Below are positions 49,996 to 58,590 of a DNA stretch of 64,000 nt, one piece after another (the stretch's first letter is position 1; the number at the start of each line of letters is the position of its first letter). The notes beneath the pieces are model-generated. The model was not told the origin of the DNA. It saw only the letters and a program-made list of their open reading frames with translations, and searched no databases. The DNA is taken from NCBI GenBank assembly GCA_937897325.1, contig CALCOY010000051.1, positions 1 through 64,000 of the forward strand, given 5' to 3'. The position numbers and the translations under genes are program-made. The DNA comes from an uncultured Shimia sp. GTDB taxonomy: Bacteria; Pseudomonadota; Alphaproteobacteria; Rhodobacterales; Rhodobacteraceae.

Positions 49996-50030
49996 GGGGG
50001 GGGGGCGCTCCCCCCCGCCTCCCGGAATAC
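49996..50030. repeat. G10-CGCT-C7 hairpin with trailing CCTCCCGGAATACTT
   Basis: Ten G (49996-50005), CGCT overlapping seven C (50010-50016), then GCCTCCCGGAATAC form a very GC-rich palindrome in the gap between the second permease and the ATPase genes. It resembles an intergenic repeat I associate with Rhodobacterales genomes (C/G runs followed by CCCGG and an A/T-rich tail). It could act as mRNA stabiliser or partial terminator. Long homopolymers are also prone to sequencing or replication slippage. Confidence 0.5.
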
Positions 50031-50086
50031 TTCTGACCCAGAGAAGCAGCACAGGCTGCGCAACCAGGTCCAAGAGGAAACGTGAA

Positions 50087-52171
50087 ATGGCAAAATCGGA
50101 TTATGACGGCCCCATCCTAGAAATTGATAAGCTCTCGATTTCATTCTTCACCCGATTGCGGGAAATCCCAGCCGTTATGGATTTCTCGGTTACGGTTCAG
50201 CCCGGCGAGGCAGTGGGGTTGGTGGGCGAATCCGGCTGCGGCAAATCGACGGTCGCATTGGGCGTCATGCAGGACCTTGGCAAGAATGGCCGTATCGTCG
50301 GCGGGACGATCAAGTTCAAAGGCCGAGACCTGAGCGAGATGAGCCAGGAAGAACTACGTGACATACGCGGATCCGAGATCGCAATGATTTATCAGGAGCC
50401 GATGGCGTCGTTGAACCCGGCCATGAAGATCGGCAAACAACTGATGGAAGTGCCGATGATCCATCAAGGCATGGGCGAGAAAGAGGCCTATGACCGGGCG
50501 CTGCAGGTCGTGACGGATGTGAAGCTGCCCGACCCAAAGCGGATTCTAGACGCCTATCCGCATCAGCTTTCCGGCGGCCAGCAGCAACGTATTGTCATAG
50601 CAATGGCGCTCATGTCGGAACCGTCGCTGCTGATCCTAGACGAGCCGACAACCGCCCTTGACGTGACCGTTGAGGCGGCTGTCGTAGAACTGGTAAAGGA
50701 CCTGGGCAAAAAATACGGCACCTCCATGCTGTTCATCTCACACAATCTGGGCCTGGTTCTTGAGACCTGCGACCGGATCTGCGTGATGTATTCCGGGGAA
50801 GCCGTGGAGCGTGGGTCGATCCAAGATGTGTTCAACAAAATGCAGCACCCCTATACGCAGGCACTGTTCCGGTCGATACCGCTGCCGGGTGCGGACAAAA
50901 ACAGTCGGCCGCTGATCGCCATTCCCGGCAACTTTCCCCTGCCTCATGAGCGCCCCCAAGGATGTAATTTTGGGCCGCGCTGCGACTATTTTGAAGCGGG
51001 GCGCTGTGATCACGGGGACATCACAATGTCGCCCGTCGCAGGGGATGACCGGCATCATACGAGGTGCCTGCGATTTGAAGAGATCGATTGGGATGCCCCG
51101 CCGGCTATCGGCGACGCGAAGGAAAGAAGCGAACCCGGACAAGTCGTTCTCAAGATGGACAACCTCAAGAAGTACTACGAAGTGGCTGCCTCGGCCCTGT
51201 TTGGCGGGGGTGAGAAGAAGGTCGTGAAGGCCAACGAAACGCTCAGCTTTGAAGCGCGCGAAAGCGAAACACTGGCCATTGTAGGAGAATCAGGATGCGG
51301 CAAGTCGACCTTCGCCAAGGTCCTGATGGGGCTCGAAACGGCGACGGATGGGACAATCACGCTCGATAACAATAGCATCGAGGATATCCCGATCGAGGCA
51401 AGAGACACCAAGACGATTGCGGACGTACAGATGGTGTTCCAGAACCCGTTTGACACGCTAAACCCATCCATGACAGTCGGCAGACAGATCATCCGGGCGC
51501 TCGAAATTTTTAAGGTGGGCAAGAACGAAAGGGAACGGCATCAGCGGATGCTGGAACTTCTGGACCTGGTGAAGCTGCCCCGCGCCTTTGCTGATCGTAT
51601 GCCAAGGCAATTGTCCGGCGGGCAAAAGCAGCGTGTTGGAATTGCCCGTGCTTTTGCGGGGGATGCGCGTATCGTAGTGGCCGACGAGCCTGTCTCGGCC
51701 CTGGATGTGTCGGTGCAGGCGGCAGTCACGGATCTGCTGATGGAGATCCAGCGCGAGCAGAAGACAACCCTGCTTTTTATCAGTCATGATCTCTCCATCG
51801 TGCGGTATCTGAGCGATCGCGTGATGGTGATGTATCTTGGTCATGTGGTCGAGCTTGGCAGCACAGATCAGGTCTTCGCACCGCCCTATCACCCCTACAC
51901 CGAGGCGCTGTTGTCAGCCGTGCCTATTGCCGACACGTCGGTGGAGAAAAAACATATTGTGCTTGAGGGCGACATTCCGTCCGCCATGAACCCACCCCCC
52001 GGATGTCCTTTCCAAACACGCTGTCGGTGGAAGTCGGAAGTCGCAGACGGGCTTTGTGAGAAAGAGGTGCCTCCGGTTCGTCAGGTCGCCGATGGGCACC
52101 AGATCAAATGTCACCTGTCCTCGGAAGCACTTGATCGCATGGAGGCTGTGATCAAACTTGCAGCAGAATAG
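50087..52171 (+). CDS. Fused two-domain peptide ABC transporter ATP-binding protein
   Basis: The 694-residue protein contains two complete ATPase domains, equivalent to DppD plus DppF. First: Walker A GESGCGKST, signature LSGGQQQRIVIAMAL, Walker B LLILDEPTTALD, and the Oppc-type C-terminal region with Cys residues (GCNFGPRCDYFEAGRCDH). Second: GESGCGKST again, QLSGGQKQRVGIARAFA, IVVADEPVSALD, and the Cys-rich PPPGCPFQTRCRWKSEV end, which binds a 4Fe-4S cluster in DppD-type proteins. GAGGAA precedes ATG 50087; the longer frame from 49991 runs through the G/C hairpin and is not translated. Energises the two upstream permeases. Confidence 0.94.
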   Translation: MAKSDYDGPILEIDKLSISFFTRLREIPAVMDFSVTVQPGEAVGLVGESGCGKSTVALGVMQDLGKNGRIVGGTIKFKGRDLSEMSQEELRDIRGSEIAMIYQEPMASLNPAMKIGKQLMEVPMIHQGMGEKEAYDRALQVVTDVKLPDPKRILDAYPHQLSGGQQQRIVIAMALMSEPSLLILDEPTTALDVTVEAAVVELVKDLGKKYGTSMLFISHNLGLVLETCDRICVMYSGEAVERGSIQDVFNKMQHPYTQALFRSIPLPGADKNSRPLIAIPGNFPLPHERPQGCNFGPRCDYFEAGRCDHGDITMSPVAGDDRHHTRCLRFEEIDWDAPPAIGDAKERSEPGQVVLKMDNLKKYYEVAASALFGGGEKKVVKANETLSFEARESETLAIVGESGCGKSTFAKVLMGLETATDGTITLDNNSIEDIPIEARDTKTIADVQMVFQNPFDTLNPSMTVGRQIIRALEIFKVGKNERERHQRMLELLDLVKLPRAFADRMPRQLSGGQKQRVGIARAFAGDARIVVADEPVSALDVSVQAAVTDLLMEIQREQKTTLLFISHDLSIVRYLSDRVMVMYLGHVVELGSTDQVFAPPYHPYTEALLSAVPIADTSVEKKHIVLEGDIPSAMNPPPGCPFQTRCRWKSEVADGLCEKEVPPVRQVADGHQIKCHLSSEALDRMEAVIKLAAE

Positions 52172-52177
52172 CCCCAA

Positions 52178-52199
52178 GCCCGAGGATCATGCCCCGGGC
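52178..52199. terminator. Hairpin between convergent genes
   Basis: GCCCGAGG (52178-52185) and CCCCGGGC (52192-52199) form an 8-bp stem with one mismatch between the ATPase gene and the convergent membrane protein gene. No T-run follows on either side, so termination is only suggested. Confidence 0.4.
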
Positions 52200-52639
52200 A
52201 ATGGAATGGCGGCGATTGTCTCGTAGACTTCGATGACACCGTTGTAGTTCGCACCGCATGCAGCAATCAGGTAGCCGATCCAAAAGTAATAGGCCGATGG
52301 TACGCGGTAGCTGAGCATCAGTGCGGCAATGAAGCCCAAAGGCGCCAGCAAGACGCCTGCAGTCAGACCAGCCGCAACCAGATTGGCCGACAACACCTCG
52401 TAAAGCTCTTGCGAAGGCACCTCAAGAACAAAGAGCAGGCCGACGCGGAGGTCGAAAAGGTAGCCGATTGTCCCGCCCACAAGAGCACCAAAGACAAGCA
52501 TGGCCCACAGGAGGCTTTTGCTTTCGGTTGCATCCTCCACCACAGCAGCCGGGGCTTTGGTGGGTGCTGCCGGAGCTGACGGACCGGCTTCTTGGACTTT
52601 CATACGGGCGAGCCGGTCTTCGAATGTGGAACTAGGCAT
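52187..52639 (-). CDS. Membrane protein of unknown function
   Basis: The 150-residue protein has a Pro/Ala-rich cytoplasmic N-terminus (about 1-42) and three to four hydrophobic helices (about 43-62, 64-80, 88-110 and 115-133). No catalytic motif or named family is recognised. The ATG at 52639 is preceded by AGGAT-like sequence in GATAGGGAAG. It lies between the transporter and the lytic transglycosylase genes and is convergent with the former. Confidence 0.65.
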   Translation of the reverse strand: MPSSTFEDRLARMKVQEAGPSAPAAPTKAPAAVVEDATESKSLLWAMLVFGALVGGTIGYLFDLRVGLLFVLEVPSQELYEVLSANLVAAGLTAGVLLAPLGFIAALMLSYRVPSAYYFWIGYLIAACGANYNGVIEVYETIAAIPLPGA

Positions 52640-52783
52640 TGCGATCTTCCCTATCCTCTTTCATCAAAAGCTAGAAAGGAAACGGGGCAAGACTGGGGTC
52701 AGATCCAGACATTGGTAAGAATCTGTTGACCATTTTGCGGCGCTGACCGGCAACTAAGGTCAGATTGTTCGATATTGGGGCGA

Positions 52784-53368
52784 TCAGCTGCCCCAAATCA
52801 CCTTCACGTAATTGCGCGTCTCATTAAACGGTGGGACGCCACCGTGACGACGAACAGCGCCAGGCCCGGCATTGTAAGCTGCCAGGGCCAAACGCCAGGT
52901 GCCGAACGTTCGATACTGCTGCTTCAGGTAACGGGCGCCACCGTCAAGGTTCTGATAGGGATCCTTGGGGTCCACATTCAGCTTCTTCGCAGTGGCCGGC
53001 ATCAGTTGAGCCAGACCAAGGGCTCCCTTGTGCGAAACAGCTTGCGGGTTCCAATTCGATTCTTGCTGAACAAGTCTCAGAAACAGGTCCTCCGGCACGC
53101 CATGACGCCGAGCGGCATCCTTTGCCATCGCCAGGAACTTACCCTTATAGCGTCCATCATAGGCCTTGGCGCTGCCCCACTTTGTTGGGGTGTTGATCGG
53201 CGCAGGTTTCAAACGGACCGAATTGTTGTATTGGGCCGCCGCCCGCGTATCGAGAATCTTTGTTTGCGACTTGAAAAGGTTCGCGCGATTGCTGGATGAA
53301 AAAATATCAGCATAGGCGCTTTGCCCGGCAAACACTAAAATAACCATGGTGGCGACAATTCCACGCAT
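52784..53368 (-). CDS. Lytic murein transglycosylase (SLT domain)
   Basis: The 194-residue exported protein has a signal peptide ([20 protein letters not shown]) and an SLT/goose-lysozyme-like domain (about 75-190): catalytic Glu103 in [14 protein letters not shown], then [31 protein letters not shown] and [13 protein letters not shown]. Such enzymes cut glycan strands of peptidoglycan with formation of 1,6-anhydro ends, the substrate later handled by AnmK. The ATG 53368 is chosen; a TTG at 53377 is in frame. It is divergent from ssb. Confidence 0.94.
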   Translation of the reverse strand: MRGIVATMVILVFAGQSAYADIFSSSNRANLFKSQTKILDTRAAAQYNNSVRLKPAPINTPTKWGSAKAYDGRYKGKFLAMAKDAARRHGVPEDLFLRLVQQESNWNPQAVSHKGALGLAQLMPATAKKLNVDPKDPYQNLDGGARYLKQQYRTFGTWRLALAAYNAGPGAVRRHGGVPPFNETRNYVKVIWGS

Positions 53369-53539
53369 AATCCCCAACCCTATGTTCTCTCAGCCAATGC
53401 GTCGAAGACTATACGAACTTTTGTCCACAGCGCCAGCCTTTCCAATCTTTACCGAGTTTGCACCAATTTTCGATGGGTATAACGTGACCCAAACACAACG
53501 GATGGATTCGCGGACCATCCACTCAGAAAAGGAAACGCC

Positions 53540-54013
53540 ATGGCAGGCTCGGTCAACAAAGTGATCCTCGTGGGAAATCTGGGGCGCGACCCCGAAGTGC
53601 GCAGCTTTCAGAACGGTGGCAAGGTCTGCAACCTGCGTATTGCAACATCGGAAAACTGGAAAGACCGCAACACGGGTGAACGGCGCGAACGGACGGAGTG
53701 GCATTCGGTTGCGATCTTCAACGAGAACCTTGCCCGCTTGGCCGAGCAGTATCTGCGCAAAGGGTCCAAAGTATATATAGAAGGCAAGCTGGAGACCCGA
53801 AAATGGCAGGACCAATCCGGTCAGGACCGCTACAGCACCGAAGTTGTTCTGCGTCCCTATGCGGGGGAGCTGACATTCCTTGACGGACGGGATAGCGGCC
53901 AGGGTGGTGACTTTGGCGGCGGCGGTGGCGGGTCCATGGGCTATGATGATCGCGGCGCCGGTGGAGCAGCCCCGGCCCCATCACGCGATCTGGACGACGA
54001 AATCCCCTTCTGA
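53540..54013 (+). CDS. ssb: Single-stranded DNA-binding protein
   Basis: The 157-residue protein has an OB fold (1-108: [58 protein letters not shown]), a Gly/Asp-rich flexible linker, and the acidic tip DLDDEIPF that binds SSB-interacting proteins such as RecG. AAAAGGAA precedes the ATG. In several alphaproteobacteria ssb is in the SOS regulon with uvrA opposite, but here I see no LexA box upstream and the neighbour is a lytic transglycosylase. Confidence 0.96.
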   Translation: MAGSVNKVILVGNLGRDPEVRSFQNGGKVCNLRIATSENWKDRNTGERRERTEWHSVAIFNENLARLAEQYLRKGSKVYIEGKLETRKWQDQSGQDRYSTEVVLRPYAGELTFLDGRDSGQGGDFGGGGGGSMGYDDRGAGGAAPAPSRDLDDEIPF

Positions 54014-54183
54014 TGCCGATCTCGTTCGGCCGGTTGATGCTGTCGGAAGCCGATGCAGCACTTTGCCTTGTGGTCGATTCCTTCGTCTGACACTTTGAGT
54101 TGGTCGGTTCCCGCTAGAAGTTCCAGAGCTTGAGCGGCTGCTTGCGGAATTGCAAGCAGCTGAAAAAGCCATTTGATGCCAAT
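54014..54183. other. Intergenic region with hairpin and possible gene remnant
   Basis: About 170 bp between ssb and convergent aroB. A 25-codon frame overlaps the ssb stop (ATG 54013), and a later segment in another frame (about 54114-54176) encodes a clean amphipathic helix (LEVPELERLLAELQAAEKAI, stop). The two halves look like a small gene broken by a frameshift. A perfect 9-bp hairpin GCTGCTTGC-GGAATT-GCAAGCAGC lies at 54137-54160. Confidence 0.3.
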
Positions 54184-55290
54184 CTAATCCTGTAATGCGG
54201 CATTCAACACATCCAAAACTGCATCGGCCGTGACATCGGACGTCACAAAAGCTTCACCAACTCCACGCGCGAGGACGAAGTGCAAACTACCGTCGATCAC
54301 CTTCTTGTCCTGCGCCATCAGATCCAGAAGCGCCTGCGCCTCCGGCAGACCGCCGGGAATGTCTCGAAGATTTCGCATCAACTGCATGTCGCCTAGATGC
54401 GCATGCACGCGGCTTGGATCCTCCTGACTGCAGAAGCCAAGCCGGGATGACAGGTCAAAGGCGAGCGCACAGCCCAACGCCACGCCTTCGCCATGCAACA
54501 GCCTATCTGAATAGCCCGTCGCGGCTTCCAGCGCATGACAAAAGGTGTGACCCAGATTCAAAAGCGCGCGGTCGCCTTGTTCTGTCTCGTCGCGCATGAC
54601 GATCTCGGCTTTCATCTCGACCGACCTCTTGACGGCCCGGACCAGGTCGTCGGGCCTATCGCGCAACGTCGGCCCATTTGATTCAAGCCAACTGAAAAAG
54701 CCCGCGTCTCCCAGAAGACCGTACTTCATCACCTCGCCATATCCTGCACGAAAATCTCGATCACTCAGGGTGCTCAGGACGTCCGTATCTGCCAGAACAA
54801 GCGATGGCTGGTGAAACGCACCGACCAGGTTCTTGCCATGGCGCGTGTTGACGCCCGTCTTGCCGCCGACCGAACTATCGACCTGCGCCAGAAGAGATGT
54901 CGGGATCTGCACGAAACGCACGCCGCGCCGCAGGACGGCAGCCGCGAAGCCGACCAGATCGCCGATGACCCCGCCCCCAAGCGCAATGACAATATCGCGA
55001 CGCTCGACCTTTTGGTCGAGCAGCCACTCGACCGTCTGTGTCAGATACGTCCAGCTTTTGGTCGCCTCACCTGAAGGTAAAACCAGCGCATCTGACGCGC
55101 AGCCGGCGTTTGCAAGTCCATCCTGCAGACGTTTAAGATGCAGATCGGCGACGATTTCATCAGAAACAATCGCCACCGACAATCTTTGCAGAAGCGGCGC
55201 GATCAGATCGCCCGCTGAATCAAGCAGGCCCGGACCGATTTCGACATCATATGCGCGGCCGGGCAAATCGACCCGAACGGTTTCAGACAT
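54184..55290 (-). CDS. aroB: 3-dehydroquinate synthase
   Basis: AroB makes 3-dehydroquinate in the shikimate pathway, using NAD and zinc. The 368-residue product has the NAD region VIALGGGVIGDLVGFAAAVL, RFVQIPTSLLAQVDSSVGGK with NTRHGKNLVGAFHQP, and the zinc ligands ALLNLGHTFCHALEAATGYS and LLHGEGVALGCALA. The ATG at 55290 lies in the 3' end of aroK (8-base overlap); a longer in-frame start at 55335 would lie within aroK and is rejected. The order aroK, aroB is common. Confidence 0.96.
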   Translation of the reverse strand: MSETVRVDLPGRAYDVEIGPGLLDSAGDLIAPLLQRLSVAIVSDEIVADLHLKRLQDGLANAGCASDALVLPSGEATKSWTYLTQTVEWLLDQKVERRDIVIALGGGVIGDLVGFAAAVLRRGVRFVQIPTSLLAQVDSSVGGKTGVNTRHGKNLVGAFHQPSLVLADTDVLSTLSDRDFRAGYGEVMKYGLLGDAGFFSWLESNGPTLRDRPDDLVRAVKRSVEMKAEIVMRDETEQGDRALLNLGHTFCHALEAATGYSDRLLHGEGVALGCALAFDLSSRLGFCSQEDPSRVHAHLGDMQLMRNLRDIPGGLPEAQALLDLMAQDKKVIDGSLHFVLARGVGEAFVTSDVTADAVLDVLNAALQD

Positions 55291-55861
55291 GATGGCTCTT
55301 CTCCAGAACATCTTGCCGCTGCAAAAGAGCCTCAATCACTTTTTGCGCCATGTTCTCAATGGAATAGCTGGCGGAGGATTCCACGCGGATGTCGGCCGTC
55401 GCGTAGATCGGGACACGGCTGTTGAAGAGTTTGCTCAATGTCGCGCGGGGATCAGATGTCCGCAACAAAGGGCGCGTACTTTTGTGCTGCACCCGGCTCC
55501 AAAGCAAATCCAGATCGGCATCCAGCCAAACCGAAATGCCCTTGGCCGTGATGTTTTTGCGATTGTCTTCGGCCAGAAATGCACCACCGCCTGTCGAAAG
55601 AACACACCGCTCTGTTTCCAGCAGGCGTTTGATTACCTGCGCCTCTTTCCGGCGAAAAAACGGCTCACCATCACGTTCAAAAATCTCTTGCACACTCATA
55701 TTGGCTGCAGACTCGATCTCAACATCGCTATCTAGGAAAGGCACGCCAAGCTGGGCTGAGAGGGCTCGGCCTACCGCCGTTTTTCCCGCCCCCATCATCC
55801 CCACCATCGCAATCGTCTTCTTGAGATGAAAGGCCGTCGGTAACTGCCGAATTTCGCTCAT
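55283..55861 (-). CDS. aroK: Shikimate kinase
   Basis: AroK phosphorylates shikimate with ATP. The 192-residue product has the P-loop MVGMMGAGKTAVGRALS, the shikimate-binding FLDSDVEIESAANMSVQEIF with FRRKEAQVI, the GGG block VLSTGGGAFLAEDNR and the lid Arg region STRPLLRTSDP. The ATG 55861 follows an A/G-rich stretch (AAAAGAG). An earlier in-frame start at 55939 is rejected. It is divergent from the small membrane protein gene at 55944. Confidence 0.95.
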   Translation of the reverse strand: MSEIRQLPTAFHLKKTIAMVGMMGAGKTAVGRALSAQLGVPFLDSDVEIESAANMSVQEIFERDGEPFFRRKEAQVIKRLLETERCVLSTGGGAFLAEDNRKNITAKGISVWLDADLDLLWSRVQHKSTRPLLRTSDPRATLSKLFNSRVPIYATADIRVESSASYSIENMAQKVIEALLQRQDVLEKSHHV

Positions 55862-55943
55862 TCTCTTTTCAATGACGTGATTTTGCAAAAAAGGCCATAT
55901 ATGCTTTGGGAAAAATGAGAAAATAACGAGGCAGAGCACGAAG

Positions 55944-56093
55944 ATGTGGCGTATCCTTAAATTATTGGTTTATCTCGCCATTCTTGGATTCATCGGGCTT
56001 GTGGGCTATGCCTATGTCGGCCCTTATTTTGGGGTGGATTTCTCTGCCCCGCAATCTGAGACCCGCGAACCAGTGACGCTTGATGTGGACTAG
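55944..56093 (+). CDS. 49-residue single-pass membrane protein upstream of xerD
   Basis: ATG 55944 opens a short gene encoding MWRILKLLVYLAILGFIGLV then GYAYVGPYFGVDFSAPQSET and REPVTLDVD, a membrane helix followed by a short periplasmic or cytoplasmic tail. The sequence at 55929-55943 is GGCAGAGCACGAAG, purine-rich. Its stop lies within the next gene (11-base overlap with ATG 56083), which supports its reality through translational coupling. No known family is recognised. Confidence 0.68.
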   Translation: MWRILKLLVYLAILGFIGLVGYAYVGPYFGVDFSAPQSETREPVTLDVD

Positions 56094-57576
56094 AGCATTT
56101 CTTGCAGGATTGTGTCTTTATGCGCACACGGCATGGGCGCAGGATGCATCCCCTTTGTCGGTCATCGACTGGCTGAACGAACAACCTGACGAAATCGTGC
56201 CGCAGGTGAATGAACCCGACGTGACCCAGTCTGGCGATATTCCGACCATCACGACGCGTCCCCTGCTGGAGGATGGCACGAGACGGATTGGTCTTGCCGC
56301 GGCCGAGCTTGCGGGGTTGCCTGCCGATCTCTGGTCGCAAAGCGACGGCCGAACGCTGGCACAGCAGATCCAGCGAATGCCTTCGCTACATTTGCCCGCC
56401 GCACAAGGCCTTCTGTTCAAAGCTATTCTTCTGGAGGCCGATCCGGCAAAGGGCTCGTCTGATGTGGTGGATCTGGCGCGGGTGGACGCGCTGACCGCGC
56501 GCGGAGCTCTTGATCCGGCGCTGACGCTTTTGAAGCAGATCGGACCGGATCGAACGCCTGCGCATTTTGCGCGCTTCGCTGATCTAAGCCTGCTCAACGG
56601 CACCGAAGCAGAAGCCTGTGCGATGCTGATAGACATGCCGCACCTGTCTCCCGGTGAAGCCATGCGGATATTCTGTATTGCACGCACCGACGATTGGGAG
56701 ACGGCGGCGCTTATCCTCGGAACCAGCGCGGCCGTCGAAACGCTGACTGAACAGGATGCGGATGCGCTGGCGCGTTTTCTCGATCCAGACCTTTTCGAAG
56801 GGTCCCCGCCGCTGAGCCTGCCCGATAACGTCGACCCGCTGCGTTTCAAGGTGTTCGCGGCGATCGGCCAGCCCATCCCCACACGCACGCTGCCGGTTAT
56901 CTTTGCAAATGCGGATCTGAGTCCAGATGCAGGATGGAAAGGCCAGCTTGAAGCGGCAGAGCGACTTGGCCAGCAGGGGGCGCTGCCGGAAAATCGTTTG
57001 ATTGGGATCTATTCAAACAGACGTCCTGCCGCGTCGGGAGGAGTTTGGGATCGGGTGCAAGCGGTCCAGCGTCTAGAGGCCGCAATTGCCACGGGCAGCG
57101 ATGACGCCGTCAACAAGACCCTGCCCGTCATGTGGAAGATGGTGAAGGAAAACCGCCTCGCCCTTCCAATGGCGCGCCTGTTTGCGGAGCAACTTGATCC
57201 AACCCGCATGACGCCGGCAGCCAGAAGGGCCGCGACCGAAATGCAATTGCTTAGCGGTGTAGCGACGGAAACCCAAGATCCAATACTGCTGGCCATTGCA
57301 ACTGACGCGTCAGAGTGGCCTACAAACGTGTCAGCAAAAGAGCGCGCCGTAATGCGGGGATTGCGGGACGCAATACCTGACGGCAAATCAGCATCACTGA
57401 TCCAGCGCGGCGAAACGGGTGCAGCACTTTTGCGGTCGATTGAGCAGTTACATACTGGTGCAGGTGGCGATGTTTCGGCCCTGACTTCTGCGCTCGCCAC
57501 GCTCAGGGCCCTGGACCAGAAAGTGGCCGCTCGGCAGGCCGCACTTGAAATTCTCATCCTTGGATCTGCATCATGA
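56083..57576 (+). CDS. Large exported protein of unknown function
   Basis: The 497-residue protein has a signal peptide (MWTRAFLAGLCLYAHTAWA) and a long Ala/Leu-rich, mostly helical body suggestive of tetratricopeptide-like repeats (for example residues about 110-250) with few cysteines. I do not recognise a named domain. It is coupled upstream to the 49-residue membrane protein and overlaps xerD by four bases, so the three genes form one transcription unit. The mature protein should act in the periplasm. Confidence 0.7.
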   Translation: MWTRAFLAGLCLYAHTAWAQDASPLSVIDWLNEQPDEIVPQVNEPDVTQSGDIPTITTRPLLEDGTRRIGLAAAELAGLPADLWSQSDGRTLAQQIQRMPSLHLPAAQGLLFKAILLEADPAKGSSDVVDLARVDALTARGALDPALTLLKQIGPDRTPAHFARFADLSLLNGTEAEACAMLIDMPHLSPGEAMRIFCIARTDDWETAALILGTSAAVETLTEQDADALARFLDPDLFEGSPPLSLPDNVDPLRFKVFAAIGQPIPTRTLPVIFANADLSPDAGWKGQLEAAERLGQQGALPENRLIGIYSNRRPAASGGVWDRVQAVQRLEAAIATGSDDAVNKTLPVMWKMVKENRLALPMARLFAEQLDPTRMTPAARRAATEMQLLSGVATETQDPILLAIATDASEWPTNVSAKERAVMRGLRDAIPDGKSASLIQRGETGAALLRSIEQLHTGAGGDVSALTSALATLRALDQKVAARQAALEILILGSAS

Positions 57577-58505
57577 GAGATGCGCTGTGGATCTCGACTT
57601 TTCTTGAGGCTCAGGCCGCCGAACTTGGCGCCGCCCGAAACACCTTGCTGGCCTATGGCCGCGATCTGAAAGACGCGGCGAGCTGGTTAAAGGATCAGGG
57701 CCATGATTTCCAAAGCGCCACGCAGATGCAGGTCGAGGCCTATCTTGTCTATTGCGACGCCCAAGGTTTGTCCAAAGCCACCCGAGCGCGACGGTTAAGT
57801 GCGCTTAAGCAGCTTTACCGATTTGCCTTTGAAGAGGGCTGGCGCACTGACAATCCAGCCATTCAGGTCCCCAGCCCCGGCTTGGACCGCCGCCTGCCAA
57901 AGACGGTCGATTTCGAGGCGGTCGAACGTCTTCTTGCGGCTGCACGCGACTTTGGAAGAACCAAAGCCGATCGCCTGCGCAACACCTGTCTGATGGAAGT
58001 ACTGTATGCGACAGGCATGCGCGTGACGGAACTCGTGAGCCTGCCTGTTAGCGCCGCGCGCGGTGATCCTGAAATGCTGCTGGTGCAAGGAAAGGGCGGC
58101 AAGGAACGACTGGTGCCCTTGTCACCTTCGGCGCGTGCGACGCTGGCCCTCTGGATAAAGGCGCGTGATGTGATCGAGGACGAAGGGACGGCGAAAGGCG
58201 GCACTGCGTCACGATTTCTCTTTCCGTCCCGCAGCAAAGCCGGGCATCTCACCCGGATCTGGTTCTATACCTTCATCAAGGATCTTGCGGTCCGTGCTGA
58301 TGTGGACCCAGCAAAGTTGACGCCACACACGCTGCGCCACGCATTTGCAACGCATCTTCTGGCTGGCGGGGCCGATCTCCGCTCAATCCAATCCATGCTG
58401 GGCCATGCTGATGTGGCGACGACCGAGATCTACACACATGTCGTCGATGCGCAACTGACCGAACTGGTGCTGGAACATCACCCATTGGCCAAAAAGGCCA
58501 AATGA
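57573..58505 (+). CDS. xerD: Tyrosine recombinase XerD
   Basis: XerD with XerC resolves chromosome dimers at dif under FtsK control. The 310-residue product has the N-terminal SAM-like core-binding domain (1-105) and the catalytic domain with Arg150 (YATGMRVTELVSL), Lys174 (VQGKGGKERLVPL), His252 and Arg255 (PHTLRHAFATHLLAGG), His278 (LGHADVATTEIYTHV) and nucleophile Tyr287. The sequence is more XerD- than XerC-like by memory; length fits. Its ATG overlaps the previous stop by four bases (ATGA). Confidence 0.93.
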   Translation: MRDALWISTFLEAQAAELGAARNTLLAYGRDLKDAASWLKDQGHDFQSATQMQVEAYLVYCDAQGLSKATRARRLSALKQLYRFAFEEGWRTDNPAIQVPSPGLDRRLPKTVDFEAVERLLAAARDFGRTKADRLRNTCLMEVLYATGMRVTELVSLPVSAARGDPEMLLVQGKGGKERLVPLSPSARATLALWIKARDVIEDEGTAKGGTASRFLFPSRSKAGHLTRIWFYTFIKDLAVRADVDPAKLTPHTLRHAFATHLLAGGADLRSIQSMLGHADVATTEIYTHVVDAQLTELVLEHHPLAKKAK

Positions 58506-58590
58506 TGCGCGCCGCTTGCCTGCTGCTATCTCTTGAACGGATTGCCGCCCACCCCCATAACCCATGGCAACAAATTGACAGCCGGGATTG

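Noticed and set aside
53418-53427. TTGTCCACA upstream of ssb as a DnaA box
   Set aside because: A single imperfect copy with no neighbouring boxes or AT-rich unwinding region.
54137-54160. 9-bp hairpin after ssb as an intrinsic terminator
   Set aside because: No T-run follows the stem on either strand.
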